A stretch of DNA of 64,000 nucleotides from Streptomyces sp. NRRL S-1022 (GTDB lineage: Bacteria; Actinomycetota; Actinomycetes; Streptomycetales; Streptomycetaceae), in assembly GCF_000720135.1 (NCBI RefSeq), contig NZ_JOIU01000006.1:196526-260525 (forward strand), given 5' to 3'. The notes beneath the pieces were generated by a model, which was not told where the DNA came from, did no database searches, and was given only the letters and a program-made list of their open reading frames with translations. Positions 53,802 to 63,917 of the stretch are shown piece after piece (the stretch's first letter is position 1; each line of letters begins with the position of its first letter). The translations under genes and the position numbers were made by a program.

Positions 53802-54164
53802 TCACCCGCTGAACGAGTCGACTGCCTCCTGGACGCTGGAGTGCAGGGTGAGGACCTGGTCGAGCCCCGCCACGCGGAAGAGCTGGGTCATGGCCTCGCT
53901 GAGCGCCGCGACCGAGAAGGACGTGCCGGCGGCCTGGGCCAGACGATAGGCCGTGATGATCGCGGTCATCCCCGACGAGTCGCAGTAGTCCAGTGCCGAG
54001 AGATCGGCGACGACGGCGGCGCCGGAGTCGCGCAGCACGTCCTCGACGGCCCGGCGGAAACCGGGACTCGTGTAGTGGTCGAGCTCTCCGGTCAGACGCA
54101 GGACGACGAGCCCGTCCGGCGAGGAGTGCGTGCTGATGGCGAGAGTGCCCTCTGTGTCGTGCAC
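53802..54164 (-). CDS. STAS-domain anti-anti-sigma factor
   Basis: A 120-residue STAS protein of the RsbV/SpoIIAA type. The phosphorylatable serine lies in [11 protein letters not shown] (Ser63). When unphosphorylated, such proteins bind an anti-sigma kinase and free its sigma factor. The start is GTG 54164, six bases after AGGAG. The C-terminus ([11 protein letters not shown]) is standard. Divergent from the hybrid kinase/phosphatase that may act on it. Confidence 0.92.
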   Translation of the reverse strand: MHDTEGTLAISTHSSPDGLVVLRLTGELDHYTSPGFRRAVEDVLRDSGAAVVADLSALDYCDSSGMTAIITAYRLAQAAGTSFSVAALSEAMTQLFRVAGLDQVLTLHSSVQEAVDSFSG

Positions 54165-54548
54165 CAGGTCTCCTGTGCGGCGAGTCGGCCGCGACGGGCC
54201 GGTGGAATCCGTTCGGCAGGCGCCCCCGCGGTGATCCACGTCATCGTGGCGGCGCATCCGTCGCCCTACGCTACTCCCACGGGCTCGCCCGCCTGGCTGC
54301 ATTACCCTGTGAGGCCGCGCCTGCACGCAGGACGCGGAACCCGCCGCACGGATCTTCCGTCCGTGATGTCTGGGAGAATGCCGGCGGGGGAGAGGGGCCG
54401 TCGTCCGTATGAAGACGGACGCGGCCTTCGGCGTCGGACGGCGATCGAGGGGCAGACGGACACGGCGAGCGGTTCGGGGGCCATCGCGAACATGTTCGAG
54501 ACGGGTGACGGTCACACGGGTGGGCCGGCGTGAGGGGAAGGGTGTCGC
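54165..54548. other. Divergent regulatory region, 384 bases
   Basis: This gap lies between the STAS gene and the hybrid kinase. It has two small hairpins, CACGGA/TCCGTG near 54351 and GTCCGT/ACGGAC near 54404. A GGGTAA element on the minus strand (complement of 54302-54307) resembles a SigB-class -10, but no well-spaced -35 was found. No gene is evident. Confidence 0.35.
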
Positions 54549-57500
54549 GTGGGGCGTTCCGACGAGGCTGAACGCGAGCCGAGGACGGCCGCCGACGTGT
54601 TCGCCGCGGACCGGGAGGTCGGCGAAGACCTCGCCGACGTCGACTGGGCGGCCACGCCCCTCGGTCCGCCGCGGGAATGGCCGCAGAGCCTGCAGACGGC
54701 CGTCAGCATCCTGCTGTCCTCCCGGTTCCCGATGTGGATGGCCTGGGGCGGGCAGCTGACCTTCTTCTGCAACGCCGCCTACCGGCGTGACACGCTCGGC
54801 CGCAAGTACCCGTGGGCCCTGGGACGTCCCGCGAACGAGGTGTGGGCGGAGATCTGGGACGACATCGGCCCGCGGATCGACACCGTGCTCCGTACCGGCG
54901 AGGCCACCTGGGACGAGGGACTGCTGCTGTTCCTGGAGCGGTCCGGGTACAGCGAGGAGACGTACCACACGTTCTCCTACAGCCCGCTGCGGGACGACGG
55001 CGGCGACGTGGTGGGCATGCTGTGCGTGGTCAGCGAGGACACCGACAGGGTGATCGGCGAGCGGCGCATGGCCACGCTGCGGGACCTGGGTTCCGACCCG
55101 AGTGTGATCCGCACCGAACAGGAGGTCCTCGCCTTCGCCGACCGGCAGCTGGCCCGCAACCGACAGGACCTGCCCTTCACCCTGACCTACCTCTTCGACG
55201 GCGACACCGCCCGGCTGGCCGGTGCCATCGGTATCCCGGCGGGGCACCCGGCCGCACCCGCCTCCCTGCCGGCCGGCGGCCACGGCGGTGTGTGGCCGAC
55301 CGCGGACCTGGCCCGGGGCGAGACGGCCCTCGTCCCGCTCACCGGCGACGTCTTCGCCGGCCTGCCCGCCGGTGACTGGCCCGAACCGCCCGTCCAGGCG
55401 CTCGCGGTCCCCTTGCTCCAGCAGGGCAGCGCGCCGTACGGCTTCCTCGTCGCCGGCCTCAACCGGTACCGCGTCCTGGACCCGGGCTACCGGGGCTTCG
55501 TCGAGCTGACCGCGGGCCACATCGCCTCCGGTATCGGCAGCGCCCGCAGCTACGAGGCGCAGCAGCGGCGCGCGGAGGAACTGGCCGAACTGGACCGGGC
55601 CAAGACCGCCTTCTTCTCCAACATCAGCCACGAGTTCCGCACGCCACTGACCCTGATCATGGGCCCCGTCGAGGAACTGCGCACCCGGCTCGGCGACGCG
55701 GACGGACCGGCACGGCGGGAACTCGACGCCATCCACCGCAACGGCCTGCGCCTGGGCAAGCTGGTCAACACACTGCTGGACTTCTCCCGCATCGAGGCCG
55801 GGCGGATGCAGGCCCGCTACGAGCCGGTCGACCTCGCCGTGGTGACCGGTGAGCTGGCCAGCGTCTTCCGCTCGGCCGTCGAGAAGACCGGGCTCGCCTT
55901 CGACGTGGACTGCCGGACTCCGGACGAGCCCGTGTACGTCGATCGCGGCATGTGGGAGAAGGTGGTCCTCAACCTCCTCAGCAACGCGCTGAAGTTCACG
56001 TTCGACGGGACCATCCGGGTCGGCGTGCGGGGTGCGGACGGCCACGCCGTGGTCACCGTCGCCGACAGCGGCGTCGGCGTGCCGGAGGCGGAGATGCCCC
56101 GGCTGTTCGAACGCTTCCACCGCATCGAGAACGCCCGCTCCCGCTCGAACGAGGGCAGTGGCATCGGTCTGGCCCTCGTACAGGAACTCGTGCGTCTGCA
56201 CGGGGGCGAGATCACGGCCGACAGCGTCGAGGGCGAAGGCACCACCTTCACCATCCGGATCCCGTACGGAACCGCCCACCTGCCGCCCGACTCCGTGGTG
56301 GCCGAAGCGGGCAGCACGGTGGCCTCCGCCACCGCCGACCCCTACGTCCAGGAAGCCCTGCGCTGGCTGCCGGACGACGACGGCGGCGCGGCGGCCCGGG
56401 GGGAGGTGGTGCCGGCCGACGACGCCACCTCGCCCAGCCCCGCGCGCACGGTCAGCGCCCGGGTGCTGGTCGCCGACGACAACGCGGACATGCGCGAGTA
56501 CCTCGCGCGCATCCTCGCCGCGGCCGGATACGACGTCACCACCGTCACCGACGGCGTGGAAGCCCTCCGCTCCGTCCGCGGCGGCACGCCCGATCTCGTG
56601 GTCAGCGACGTGATGATGCCACGGCTCGACGGGCTGGAACTGGTGGCGCGACTGCGCGGCGACACACGGACCGCCGCGGTGCCCGTTCTGCTGCTGTCGG
56701 CCCGGGCCGGTCAGGAAGCGTCGATCGAGGGACTGCGGGCGGGGGCCGACGACTATCTGGTGAAGCCGTTCGCCGCGGCCGAGTTCCTCGCCCGGGTGCG
56801 CGCCAACATCGAACTGGCCCGGCTGCGCAGCCACCACCTGCGGTGGCGGACCGCGCTCATCGACTCCCTCCAGGAGGCGTTCTTCGTCTGCGACGAGTCC
56901 GGAGCCGTCGTTGAGATCAACGCGGCGTTCACCGACATCCTCGGCTACGGCCCCGAGGACCTCCCCTACGCCCCGGTCCACCCCTGGTGGCCGGACGCCG
57001 CCGTGGATCCCGAGGCACACCGGCAGCTCGGCGACGCCTTCGCGACCCTGCTCGAACACGACCAGGGCAGCCACACGGTGCCCGTCACCCACCGGGACGG
57101 ACACCGCCTGTGGGTGGCGGCCTCCTGGAACAGGACCGAGGACCCCGACACCGGGCGCCGGGTCACCGTCGGCACCTTCCGTGACGTCACCGCAGAGCAC
57201 TACGCCGTCCAGCGCGAGACGGCGCTGGCCGCGCTGAGCACGTCGCTGTCCCGGGCGGCCAGCCTGACCGAGGCGCTGTCCGGTGCCCTCGGCGAACTCA
57301 AGTCCCTCTGGCGCGCGCGACACGTGGTGGCCGCCGTCTTCGGGCGCGGTGACGTACCGGCCGTCGCGGCCACGGAAGCCGGTCCGGACTGGGAGAGCCT
57401 GCCCGCGGAGCGCCAGGAGGCACTCGCCGCACTGCGCCTGCGGCCACCGCTGACCCCGGTGGCCGCGGACACGGGCGCGGGCATCCTGCTGGAGCACCCC

Positions 57501-58709
57501 GACGGCCCGCTGGCCCTGTGGGTCGATCTGGGGGAGCACCGGCCCTTCACCTCCGAGGACCAGTTGCTGCTGTCGTTGCTGGCCGGGCACCTCGCGCAGG
57601 GCCTGGTCCGGGCCCACCAGATCGACCAGCAGCGGGAGACCGCGATCGCCCTGCAACGCGCGATCCTGGGCCCCGACCGGCTTCCCGACGGCTTCGCCGT
57701 GCGGTACGAGCCCGCCACCCGCCCGCTGGAAGTGGGGGGCGACTGGTACGACACCGTCGCCCTGCCGGACGGGCGGATCGGCATCGTCGTCGGCGACTGC
57801 GTCGGACGCGGCCTGGGGGCGGCGAGCGTCATGGGGCAGCTGCGCAGCGCCTGTCGCGCACTGCTGCTGCAGGACCCCAGTCCGGCCCGGACGCTGATGG
57901 CCCTCGACCAGTTCGCCGCCAGCGTGTCCGGGGCGCTGTGCACCACCGTCTTCTGCGGCGTCCTCGACTCGGGAACCGGGGAGCTGACCTACTCCAGCGC
58001 CGGACACCCGCCCGGCATCGTCGCGCACCCCGACGGCACCACCCGGCTGCTGGACGAGGGACGGTCCCTGCCGCTGGCCGTGCGGCCGGGCAGGCAACGT
58101 CCCGAGGCCGCGTGCACCCTGCCCGCGCGCGGCACCCTGCTGCTCTACACCGACGGACTCGTGGAACGCCGCCGCCGTCCGCTCAGCGCCGGGATCCACC
58201 AGGCGGGCGAAGCCGTCCAGCAGGGCCGCGACGTCCCGGTCGACGACCTCGCGAGCCAGGTGATGGCCCGGCTCGCGCCGGCGAGCGGCTACGACGACGA
58301 CGTGGCGTTGCTGCTGTACCGCCACCCGGCGCCGCTGGAGATGTCCTTCCCGGCCGAGTCGTCCCAGCTCGCGCCGGTCCGCAAGGCGCTGCGCAGCTGG
58401 CTCGACCAGTGCGAACTGCCGCCGAACGCGGTGCAGAACGTGCTCGTGGCCGCCGGCGAGGCGTGCGCCAACGCCATCGAGCACGGACACCGGCACCTCC
58501 CGGGGGAGGCCGTGCTGCTGCGGGCCGAGGCCTTGGTCGACAACCTGCGCCTGACGGTCACCGACAGCGGCCGGTGGAAGACCCCCCGGCCCGAGCTCAA
58601 CACCCACCGCGGCCGGGGCGTGGCCCTCATGCGAGCCATGATGCAGCAGGTCACCATCACCCCGGGCCCCTCCGGCACCACCGTCGACATGCAGATGAGG
58701 ATCGCCTGA
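54549..58709 (+). CDS. Hybrid sensor: PAS-GAF-histidine kinase-receiver-PAS-GAF-SpoIIE phosphatase-HATPase
   Basis: A 1386-residue cytoplasmic protein joining two-component and partner-switching modules. In order: PAS-like (about 25-170); GAF (about 190-345); HisKA with [11 protein letters not shown] (His361) and its ATPase ([24 protein letters not shown]); a receiver domain (LVADDN, phosphoacceptor Asp687 in [20 protein letters not shown]); PAS (about 760-885); GAF (about 895-1030); PP2C/SpoIIE ([35 protein letters not shown]); and an RsbW-like ATPase ([24 protein letters not shown]). All catalytic residues looked for are present. It probably dephosphorylates the neighbouring STAS proteins in response to an unknown signal. 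It starts at GTG 54549 and its stop overlaps the next ATG. Confidence 0.92.
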   Translation: MGRSDEAEREPRTAADVFAADREVGEDLADVDWAATPLGPPREWPQSLQTAVSILLSSRFPMWMAWGGQLTFFCNAAYRRDTLGRKYPWALGRPANEVWAEIWDDIGPRIDTVLRTGEATWDEGLLLFLERSGYSEETYHTFSYSPLRDDGGDVVGMLCVVSEDTDRVIGERRMATLRDLGSDPSVIRTEQEVLAFADRQLARNRQDLPFTLTYLFDGDTARLAGAIGIPAGHPAAPASLPAGGHGGVWPTADLARGETALVPLTGDVFAGLPAGDWPEPPVQALAVPLLQQGSAPYGFLVAGLNRYRVLDPGYRGFVELTAGHIASGIGSARSYEAQQRRAEELAELDRAKTAFFSNISHEFRTPLTLIMGPVEELRTRLGDADGPARRELDAIHRNGLRLGKLVNTLLDFSRIEAGRMQARYEPVDLAVVTGELASVFRSAVEKTGLAFDVDCRTPDEPVYVDRGMWEKVVLNLLSNALKFTFDGTIRVGVRGADGHAVVTVADSGVGVPEAEMPRLFERFHRIENARSRSNEGSGIGLALVQELVRLHGGEITADSVEGEGTTFTIRIPYGTAHLPPDSVVAEAGSTVASATADPYVQEALRWLPDDDGGAAARGEVVPADDATSPSPARTVSARVLVADDNADMREYLARILAAAGYDVTTVTDGVEALRSVRGGTPDLVVSDVMMPRLDGLELVARLRGDTRTAAVPVLLLSARAGQEASIEGLRAGADDYLVKPFAAAEFLARVRANIELARLRSHHLRWRTALIDSLQEAFFVCDESGAVVEINAAFTDILGYGPEDLPYAPVHPWWPDAAVDPEAHRQLGDAFATLLEHDQGSHTVPVTHRDGHRLWVAASWNRTEDPDTGRRVTVGTFRDVTAEHYAVQRETALAALSTSLSRAASLTEALSGALGELKSLWRARHVVAAVFGRGDVPAVAATEAGPDWESLPAERQEALAALRLRPPLTPVAADTGAGILLEHPDGPLALWVDLGEHRPFTSEDQLLLSLLAGHLAQGLVRAHQIDQQRETAIALQRAILGPDRLPDGFAVRYEPATRPLEVGGDWYDTVALPDGRIGIVVGDCVGRGLGAASVMGQLRSACRALLLQDPSPARTLMALDQFAASVSGALCTTVFCGVLDSGTGELTYSSAGHPPGIVAHPDGTTRLLDEGRSLPLAVRPGRQRPEAACTLPARGTLLLYTDGLVERRRRPLSAGIHQAGEAVQQGRDVPVDDLASQVMARLAPASGYDDDVALLLYRHPAPLEMSFPAESSQLAPVRKALRSWLDQCELPPNAVQNVLVAAGEACANAIEHGHRHLPGEAVLLRAEALVDNLRLTVTDSGRWKTPRPELNTHRGRGVALMRAMMQQVTITPGPSGTTVDMQMRIA

Positions 58710-59008
58710 TGACCACCCCCCTCACCCTCGTCCCCGAGCGGGGGCCGGACGGCAGTGCGCGGCTCGCGGTGCGCGGGGAGATCGACATGAGCAATGCCGG
58801 TTCCCTGGACGAGGCGCTCGCCGCCGAGTCCGGCCCCGTCGTCGTGGACCTGACCGAGGTGGAGTACCTCGACAGCGCCGGACTCAGCGTCCTCTTCGCC
58901 CACGCCGACCGGCTGGAGCTCATCGCCACGCCTCTACTGGAGCCCGTTCTCACCGTCTCGGGTCTCGTCGGCCTGGCCACCGTCCACGGCCTCGGCCGTG
59001 AGCCGTGA
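58709..59008 (+). CDS. STAS-domain anti-anti-sigma factor
   Basis: A compact 99-residue STAS protein with the phosphorylation site [11 protein letters not shown] (Ser56). The ATG overlaps the stop of the hybrid kinase/phosphatase (TGATG), so the two are translated together. This makes it the most likely direct substrate of that protein. Confidence 0.9.
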   Translation: MTTPLTLVPERGPDGSARLAVRGEIDMSNAGSLDEALAAESGPVVVDLTEVEYLDSAGLSVLFAHADRLELIATPLLEPVLTVSGLVGLATVHGLGREP

Positions 59009-59079
59009 CACAACGAGTCCCGGGCCCCGTCCGTCCCGCGGACAATTGCCGCAGTGACCGAGCCTTCCGGCCAGGAGTG

Positions 59080-59487
59080 ATGACCCAGGTGACCGAAGCC
59101 TTCGACATGACCGTTCAGCACACCGGCGACAGCAGTGCCGTCCTCGCCGTCGCCGGTGACGTGGACCTGCACACGGCGCCCATCCTGCGCGACCGCGCCC
59201 TGGCCGTCGTGGAGGAGGGAGCCGCCCATGTCGTCCTGGACATGGCACAGGTCGGGTTCGTCGACTCCACCGGTCTGAGCGCCCTGATCACCCTCATGCA
59301 GGCGGCTCACGGGGCGGGCGGCTCCCTCCGCCTCGCCGAGGTGCCCGACCGCCTCTCCCGCATGATCAGCATCACCGGTATCTCCCAGCTGATGCCCGTC
59401 CACGCCACGGTCGCCGACGCGCTCGCCGGCCAGGCCACGGACGGGCAGCCCGACCGCACCGGCGGACGTACGGGCGTGCCGGACTGA
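59080..59487 (+). CDS. STAS-domain anti-anti-sigma factor
   Basis: A 135-residue STAS protein with GFVDSTGLSALITL (Ser63) and a hydrophilic C-terminal tail (GQATDGQPDRTGGRTG). ATG 59080 follows AGGAG by only two bases. A later ATG at 59107 would remove nine residues and is also possible. It is 71 bases downstream of the previous STAS gene. Confidence 0.88.
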   Translation: MTQVTEAFDMTVQHTGDSSAVLAVAGDVDLHTAPILRDRALAVVEEGAAHVVLDMAQVGFVDSTGLSALITLMQAAHGAGGSLRLAEVPDRLSRMISITGISQLMPVHATVADALAGQATDGQPDRTGGRTGVPD

Positions 59488-59612
59488 CCGCTGCACGCAC
59501 CTGCGACAGCCGGGGGCGGACGGCGGCCGGAACGCTCACGGCCCGGCACCGGAAGCCTCCCGTACACTGGCCGACGCCGCATTGTCGTCGCACCGTCAGG
59601 GAGGGTGGTTCC

Positions 59613-60507
59613 ATGCGTGGACCCGCGTCCCCCGACGGCGCGACCGCGGCGTACCGGCATGTCGCCGTGGAGTACTCCAGCGACGACGAGTGGGCCGGCC
59701 ACCTCGTGGACTTCGTCCGGGCGGGGCTCATGGCGGGCGAGCAGGTGCAGTACCTCGCGGACGCGACCGACCCCGGCCTCGTGACCCGTACGCTCACCCA
59801 CCGGGGCGTGGACGCCGCTGCCGCCGTACGGCGCGGGCAGCTGGTGGTGGTCACCGCCGACGAGACGTACCTGGCCGGTTCCCGGTTCGACCCGGACGCG
59901 ATGATCGGTGTGTGGTGCCAGGCCGTGGACGGTGCCGCGGCACAGGGCTTCCGGGGCCTGCGCGCGATCGGCGCTTCCGGGGCCTGCGCGCGATCGGCGA
60001 GATGTCCTGGGGAGCCCGGGACATGGCGGGTGCCGAACGCCTGCTGGAGTACGAGCTGCGCATCCACCACGAGGTCTTCGAACGGCTGCCGTTGACGGCC
60101 TGGTGCTTCTACGACCGGCGCCTGCTGTCTCCCGACGACCTGGCGGTGCTCTCGGAGGCCCACCTGACGCGGTCCGGTGCCGCCGTCCGTGCCGCCGGAC
60201 CGAGTCTGTCGGTCGCCCCGCTGGCCGGGCCGACCGGGTTCCGGCTGTCCGGTTCGGCCGGCTACGAGAGCCGCCGCGTCGCCGCCTCCGCGGCGGCCGC
60301 GCTCGCCGCCTGCCCGGCAGACCCCATGACGCTCGACCTGTCGGCCCTCGACCACCTGGACGCCGCCACGCTGGCCGGCATAGTGGGCGCGGTGCACCGG
60401 CGGCCCTCCCGCGCCCCCGTGCGGCTCCTGGGAGCCCCGCCCGCACTCCGCCGCATGCTCGAACTCTTCCCCGAGCTGGGTGTGGTCTGGAGGTGCCGGG
60501 CCGGTGA
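59613..60507 (+). pseudogene. MEDS-STAS protein gene, frameshifted by a 26-bp tandem duplication
   Basis: Read with one copy of the repeat, the gene encodes an MEDS (MEthanogen/methylotroph, DcmR Sensory) domain followed by a STAS domain. The first frame runs through VEYSSDDEWAGHLVDFVRAG to QGFRGLRAIG. The second continues EMSWGARDMAGAERLLEYEL and later TLDLSALDHLDAATLAGIV. An exact 26-base repeat (59948-59973 and 59974-59999) sits at the junction and shifts the frame, so the present gene ends early at 60095. The second frame also fails to stop at its expected place. One more G near 60490 would give VWEVPGR and a TGA at 60505 overlapping the next start. The coordinates assume that. Confidence 0.8.
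59948..59999 (+). repeat. Perfect 26-bp tandem duplication inside the MEDS gene
   Basis: The unit starts CTTCCGGGGCCTGCGCGCGA and ends TCGGCG. The two copies are identical and abut exactly. Removal of one copy restores the reading frame and the family motif. Confidence 0.97.
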
Positions 60508-61460
60508 CGACCTACGCCCGACAGCCGTTCGAACCGGTCCGGGACGACGTGGCCTTCCACCACCCGGCCCTCCTGTGCGCCACGGAAGACGAATACCTGA
60601 CCGGCGTCGGCGACTTCGTCCGCACGCAAGCGGCCCGCGGCCGGCCGCTGCTGGTCGTCGTCCCCGGCGAACGCCTGACCCGGCTCCAGGACGTCTTCGG
60701 CAGCGAGTACGAGGACATCACCTGGGTCGACATGCGACAGGCCGGACGCAACCCGGGGCGCATCCTCTCGCTGCTCCTGGACTTCGCCGACCGGCACGCG
60801 GACCGGCACCCCGCCATCGTCGGCCAGCCGCTCTGGGCGGGACGCACCTCCGCGGAGACACACGAGGCCACCCGCCACGAAGCACTGGTCAACCTCGCCT
60901 TCGCCGGCCGGAACGCCACCTTCCTGTGCCCGTACGACACGGCACTGCCCGAGCGGGTCCTGGCCCAGGTTCACCGGACCCATCCCGTCGTCGGTGACGC
61001 CGGTGGCTACCGGTCCAGCCCGGTCTACGCCGACCCGGAGCAGGTGTGCCGCGAGTGCGACGCGCCGCTGCCCGAACCGGTGGCCCCGGTCGTCCTGGAC
61101 TTCGACGAGCGGGACCTCGCGGCCGTCCGCGACGCCGCCACGCAATGGGCCGAAGCGGCGGGCCTGTCGCCGCGCCGCCGTACGGACTGGCTGCTGGCCG
61201 TCAACGAGGCCACCGGGAACTCGGTCCGGCACGGAGGAGGGCGCGGCACCCTGCGGCTGTGGCGTACGGCCGACACCCTGGTCGCCGAGGTACGCGACCG
61301 AGGGCGGCTCGTCGATCCGCTCGTCGGCCGGCGCCGTCCCGACCCGATGTCCCCGGCCGGCGGCAGGGGAGTGTGGATGATGCACCAGCTCTGCGACCTC
61401 GTGGAGATCCGGACACCGCCGTCCGGCCTGGTAGTACGCCTGCACCTGACGGTGGGATGA
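60504..61460 (+). CDS. MEDS domain-anti-sigma kinase (HATPase_c_2) fusion protein
   Basis: A 318-residue protein. The MEDS sensory domain (about 15-185) includes DEYLTGVGDFVRTQAARGRP and PLWAGRTSAETHEATRHEAL. The C-terminal RsbW-like ATPase has LLAVNEATGNSVRHGGGRGT and GRGVWMMHQLCDLVEIR. It is expected to bind a sigma factor or phosphorylate STAS proteins. The start is GTG 60504. It is the intact companion of the broken MEDS-STAS gene upstream, which has the matching partner domain. Confidence 0.9.
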   Translation: MTTYARQPFEPVRDDVAFHHPALLCATEDEYLTGVGDFVRTQAARGRPLLVVVPGERLTRLQDVFGSEYEDITWVDMRQAGRNPGRILSLLLDFADRHADRHPAIVGQPLWAGRTSAETHEATRHEALVNLAFAGRNATFLCPYDTALPERVLAQVHRTHPVVGDAGGYRSSPVYADPEQVCRECDAPLPEPVAPVVLDFDERDLAAVRDAATQWAEAAGLSPRRRTDWLLAVNEATGNSVRHGGGRGTLRLWRTADTLVAEVRDRGRLVDPLVGRRRPDPMSPAGGRGVWMMHQLCDLVEIRTPPSGLVVRLHLTVG

Positions 61461-61577
61461 GTGGCGGACCCGCCGGCGGGCACACCTTGAACACCTGCGC
61501 GAGGCACCGGTCCGTGCCGGGTGAGACGATGGCGTGCCGGCACAGGCGGCAGGCGAGGGTTCGGTGAGGGGGGCGAG

Positions 61578-63812
61578 ATGACGGCTGGGCATGAGCGGCG
61601 GTCGGCCAGCGCAGTCCGCCGGTCGAAGGCGGTGCGCGACACGGACGAGGACCTGTCGCTGCTGTTCGGCCCGTCCACCGCGCTGTTCGCGTCGATGGCA
61701 GGGCCCGCGCACGTGCTGGAAGCGGCGAACCCGGCCTTCTTCGCGGCCATCGGCGGTGCACAACGGGAACGCACCGGTGTTCCCTTGGCGGAACTCATGC
61801 CCGAACTGACCGGCCAGGGATTCGTCGCACTCCTCGACCACGTGTACCGGTCGGGAGTGCGGCACGTCGGCCGTGACGCCCGGGTCCTGCTCGGGGTCGG
61901 CGAGGACGCGCGCGAGGCGTACTTCGACTTCACCTACGAGCCCCGCCGCGACGCCGGCGGCAACGTCATCGGCGTACGCATGATCGGCGTGGAGACCACG
62001 CAGGTCAAGCACGCCCGGCGACTGGCCGCCGAGCAGCGCGCCCTGCTGGAACAGATCGCCCGCGAGGCGCCGCTGCCCGACGTGCTGGACGGCATGTGCA
62101 GGGCGATCGAGGAACTGACCCCCGAGGTCATCGTCTCGGTCCTGCTGGCCGACGAGGACGGCCGGCACCTGCGCCACGGTGCGGCTCCCACCCTGCCCGA
62201 CTTCTACAACCAGGCCATCGACGGCATCGCCACCGGCGAAGGCGTGGGTTCCTGCGGCACCGCGGCCCACCGGCGCCGGACCGTGATCGTCAGCGACATC
62301 GCCACCGACCCCCTGTGGGACGACTTCCGGGACCTCGCGACCCGGGCCGGACTCGCCGCCTGCTGGTCGACGCCGATCCTCGCCCGCGACGGACGGCTGC
62401 TGGGCACCTTCGCGATGTACCACCGCGCGCCGCGGGCCCCCCAGGACACCGACCTGGCGCTCGCCCGCGTCTTCACCGACACGGCGGCCCTCGCCATCGA
62501 GCGGCACCACGCGGAACAGGCCCGGCTGGCCGCCCACGCGCGCGAGAAGGCGGCCCGCGACGACATCGCCTTCCTGCTCGCCGCCAGCACCGCCCTGGCC
62601 GGGCGACTGGACGAGACGCAGACGCTCCAGCGGCTCGCCGCCCTGTCCACCCCGACGCTGGCGCCCCTGGCAGCGGTGGACGTGCTGGAGGCCGGAAGCG
62701 TGCACCGGGTGGCCACCGCCGCCCCGACCGAGCAGGCCCGCGACCTCCTCGCCCGCCACGCCCCGGGCCGCGACGCCGAGGACGACGCCGTCGTGCGTGT
62801 GCTGGCCTCCGGCATGACCGAGGTGGCCCGTCGCACCCCGACCGGTCCCGGGCCCTGGCAGGAGCTCGGTGTCACCGGTTACGTCTGCGTCCCCCTCCTG
62901 GACCGCGGTCGGCCCTTCGGCGTACTGACCCTGCTGTCCACCGACGGGGACTGCTTCGACGGCCACCGGGTCGCCCTGGCGGAGGAAGTGGCCCGCCGTG
63001 CCGCCTCGGCCGCCCGCAACGCACGCCAGTACGAGCAGCGGGCGGCCCTCGCCCGCGACCTGCAGACCGGTCTGCTGCTGCCCGACCTGCCGGCCGTCCC
63101 CGGCGCCCAGCTCGCCGCCTTCTACCACCCGGCCGGTGAGGGACTGGAGATAGGCGGCGACTTCTACGACGTCTTCGCCCGGCACGACGGCAGCTGGGCC
63201 TTCATCCTCGGCGACGTCTGCGGGCGCGGGGCCAAGGCGGCCACCACCACCGCCCTGGTCCGCCACACCGCCCGTGCCGTCGCCGCCCTCCTGGACGACC
63301 CGGTCGACGTCGTCAAGGCCGTCGACAAGGCCCTGAACGACCGGTACGCCCACCAGAACAACGGCTTCGTGACCCTCGTCTACGGCCACCTCGCACCAGC
63401 GGCCGACGGTCTCGCCGTCCACCTCGTCAGAGCCGGCCACACGCTGCCCCTGCTGCTGGACGCCGAGCACGTGGTCGACACGGTCGAGGCGTCCGGCGGA
63501 CTGCTCGGCATCGGCATCCCGCCCCGGCTCGCCGCCCGCCGCTTCACGCTGCGCCCCGGCGAGAGCCTGCTCCTGTACACCGACGGCCTCACCGAGTGCC
63601 GCACCGAAGGGACCGAGCAGTACGGCGACGTGCGACTGGCCAAGGCCCTGGCCTCGGCCCCGCGCCGGCCGACCGCCGCGGACATCATCAGCACGGTGGC
63701 CGAGGACGTCCGCGGCTTCGTGGACGGCGCGAACGTGGAGGACGACCAGGCCGCTCTGGTCATCACGGCCGACGAGCCGGCGCCGGGCACGGACCGCCGG
63801 GGGCGGGGGTGA
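61578..63812 (+). CDS. PAS-GAF-GAF-SpoIIE phosphatase
   Basis: A 744-residue cytoplasmic PP2C phosphatase. PAS covers about 30-165 (FGPSTALFASMAGPAHVLEA, FDFTYEPRRDAGG) and GAF about 170-330 (GVGSCGTAAHRRRTVIVSDI is typical). A second GAF (about 345-495) and PP2C follow ([45 protein letters not shown]). It lacks the C-terminal ATPase found in the other large phosphatases here. ATG 61578 follows GGGGGGCGAG. It lies just upstream of the sigma factor gene and probably controls it through the STAS proteins. Confidence 0.92.
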   Translation: MTAGHERRSASAVRRSKAVRDTDEDLSLLFGPSTALFASMAGPAHVLEAANPAFFAAIGGAQRERTGVPLAELMPELTGQGFVALLDHVYRSGVRHVGRDARVLLGVGEDAREAYFDFTYEPRRDAGGNVIGVRMIGVETTQVKHARRLAAEQRALLEQIAREAPLPDVLDGMCRAIEELTPEVIVSVLLADEDGRHLRHGAAPTLPDFYNQAIDGIATGEGVGSCGTAAHRRRTVIVSDIATDPLWDDFRDLATRAGLAACWSTPILARDGRLLGTFAMYHRAPRAPQDTDLALARVFTDTAALAIERHHAEQARLAAHAREKAARDDIAFLLAASTALAGRLDETQTLQRLAALSTPTLAPLAAVDVLEAGSVHRVATAAPTEQARDLLARHAPGRDAEDDAVVRVLASGMTEVARRTPTGPGPWQELGVTGYVCVPLLDRGRPFGVLTLLSTDGDCFDGHRVALAEEVARRAASAARNARQYEQRAALARDLQTGLLLPDLPAVPGAQLAAFYHPAGEGLEIGGDFYDVFARHDGSWAFILGDVCGRGAKAATTTALVRHTARAVAALLDDPVDVVKAVDKALNDRYAHQNNGFVTLVYGHLAPAADGLAVHLVRAGHTLPLLLDAEHVVDTVEASGGLLGIGIPPRLAARRFTLRPGESLLLYTDGLTECRTEGTEQYGDVRLAKALASAPRRPTAADIISTVAEDVRGFVDGANVEDDQAALVITADEPAPGTDRRGRG

Positions 63813-63834
63813 CACCGGCTTCACGAGATGTGGT

Positions 63835-63859
63835 GCATGCTGGTGGATGATCGGGGTAG
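63835..63859 (+). promoter_or_regulatory. SigB-class promoter-like element
   Basis: GCAT at 63835-63838, a 15-base spacer and GGGTAG at 63854-63859 approximate the Streptomyces SigB consensus GNNT-N14/16-GGGTAY. It lies about 60 bases upstream of the sigma factor start codon, so it could mean autoregulation. The final base and the loose -35 weaken the call. Confidence 0.35.
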
Positions 63860-63917
63860 ACGCGGCTTGCCGGACGAGAGACCGGCGCCGGCAGAGTTGA
63901 CGTACTGGGAGGGGCGC

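Noticed and set aside
53802..58607. A 1601-codon open frame on the minus strand
   Set aside because: Only its last 120 codons (the STAS protein) are real. The rest is antisense to the hybrid kinase, whose domains are clear, and its translation is low-complexity with no motif.
60507..60997. MEDS-STAS reading frame continuing to 60997
   Set aside because: It would overlap the next gene by about 490 bases and loses all similarity after about 60490.
59307..63824. A 1505-codon open frame on the minus strand
   Set aside because: It is antisense to STAS, MEDS and phosphatase genes with intact motifs. Long antisense frames are expected at this GC content.
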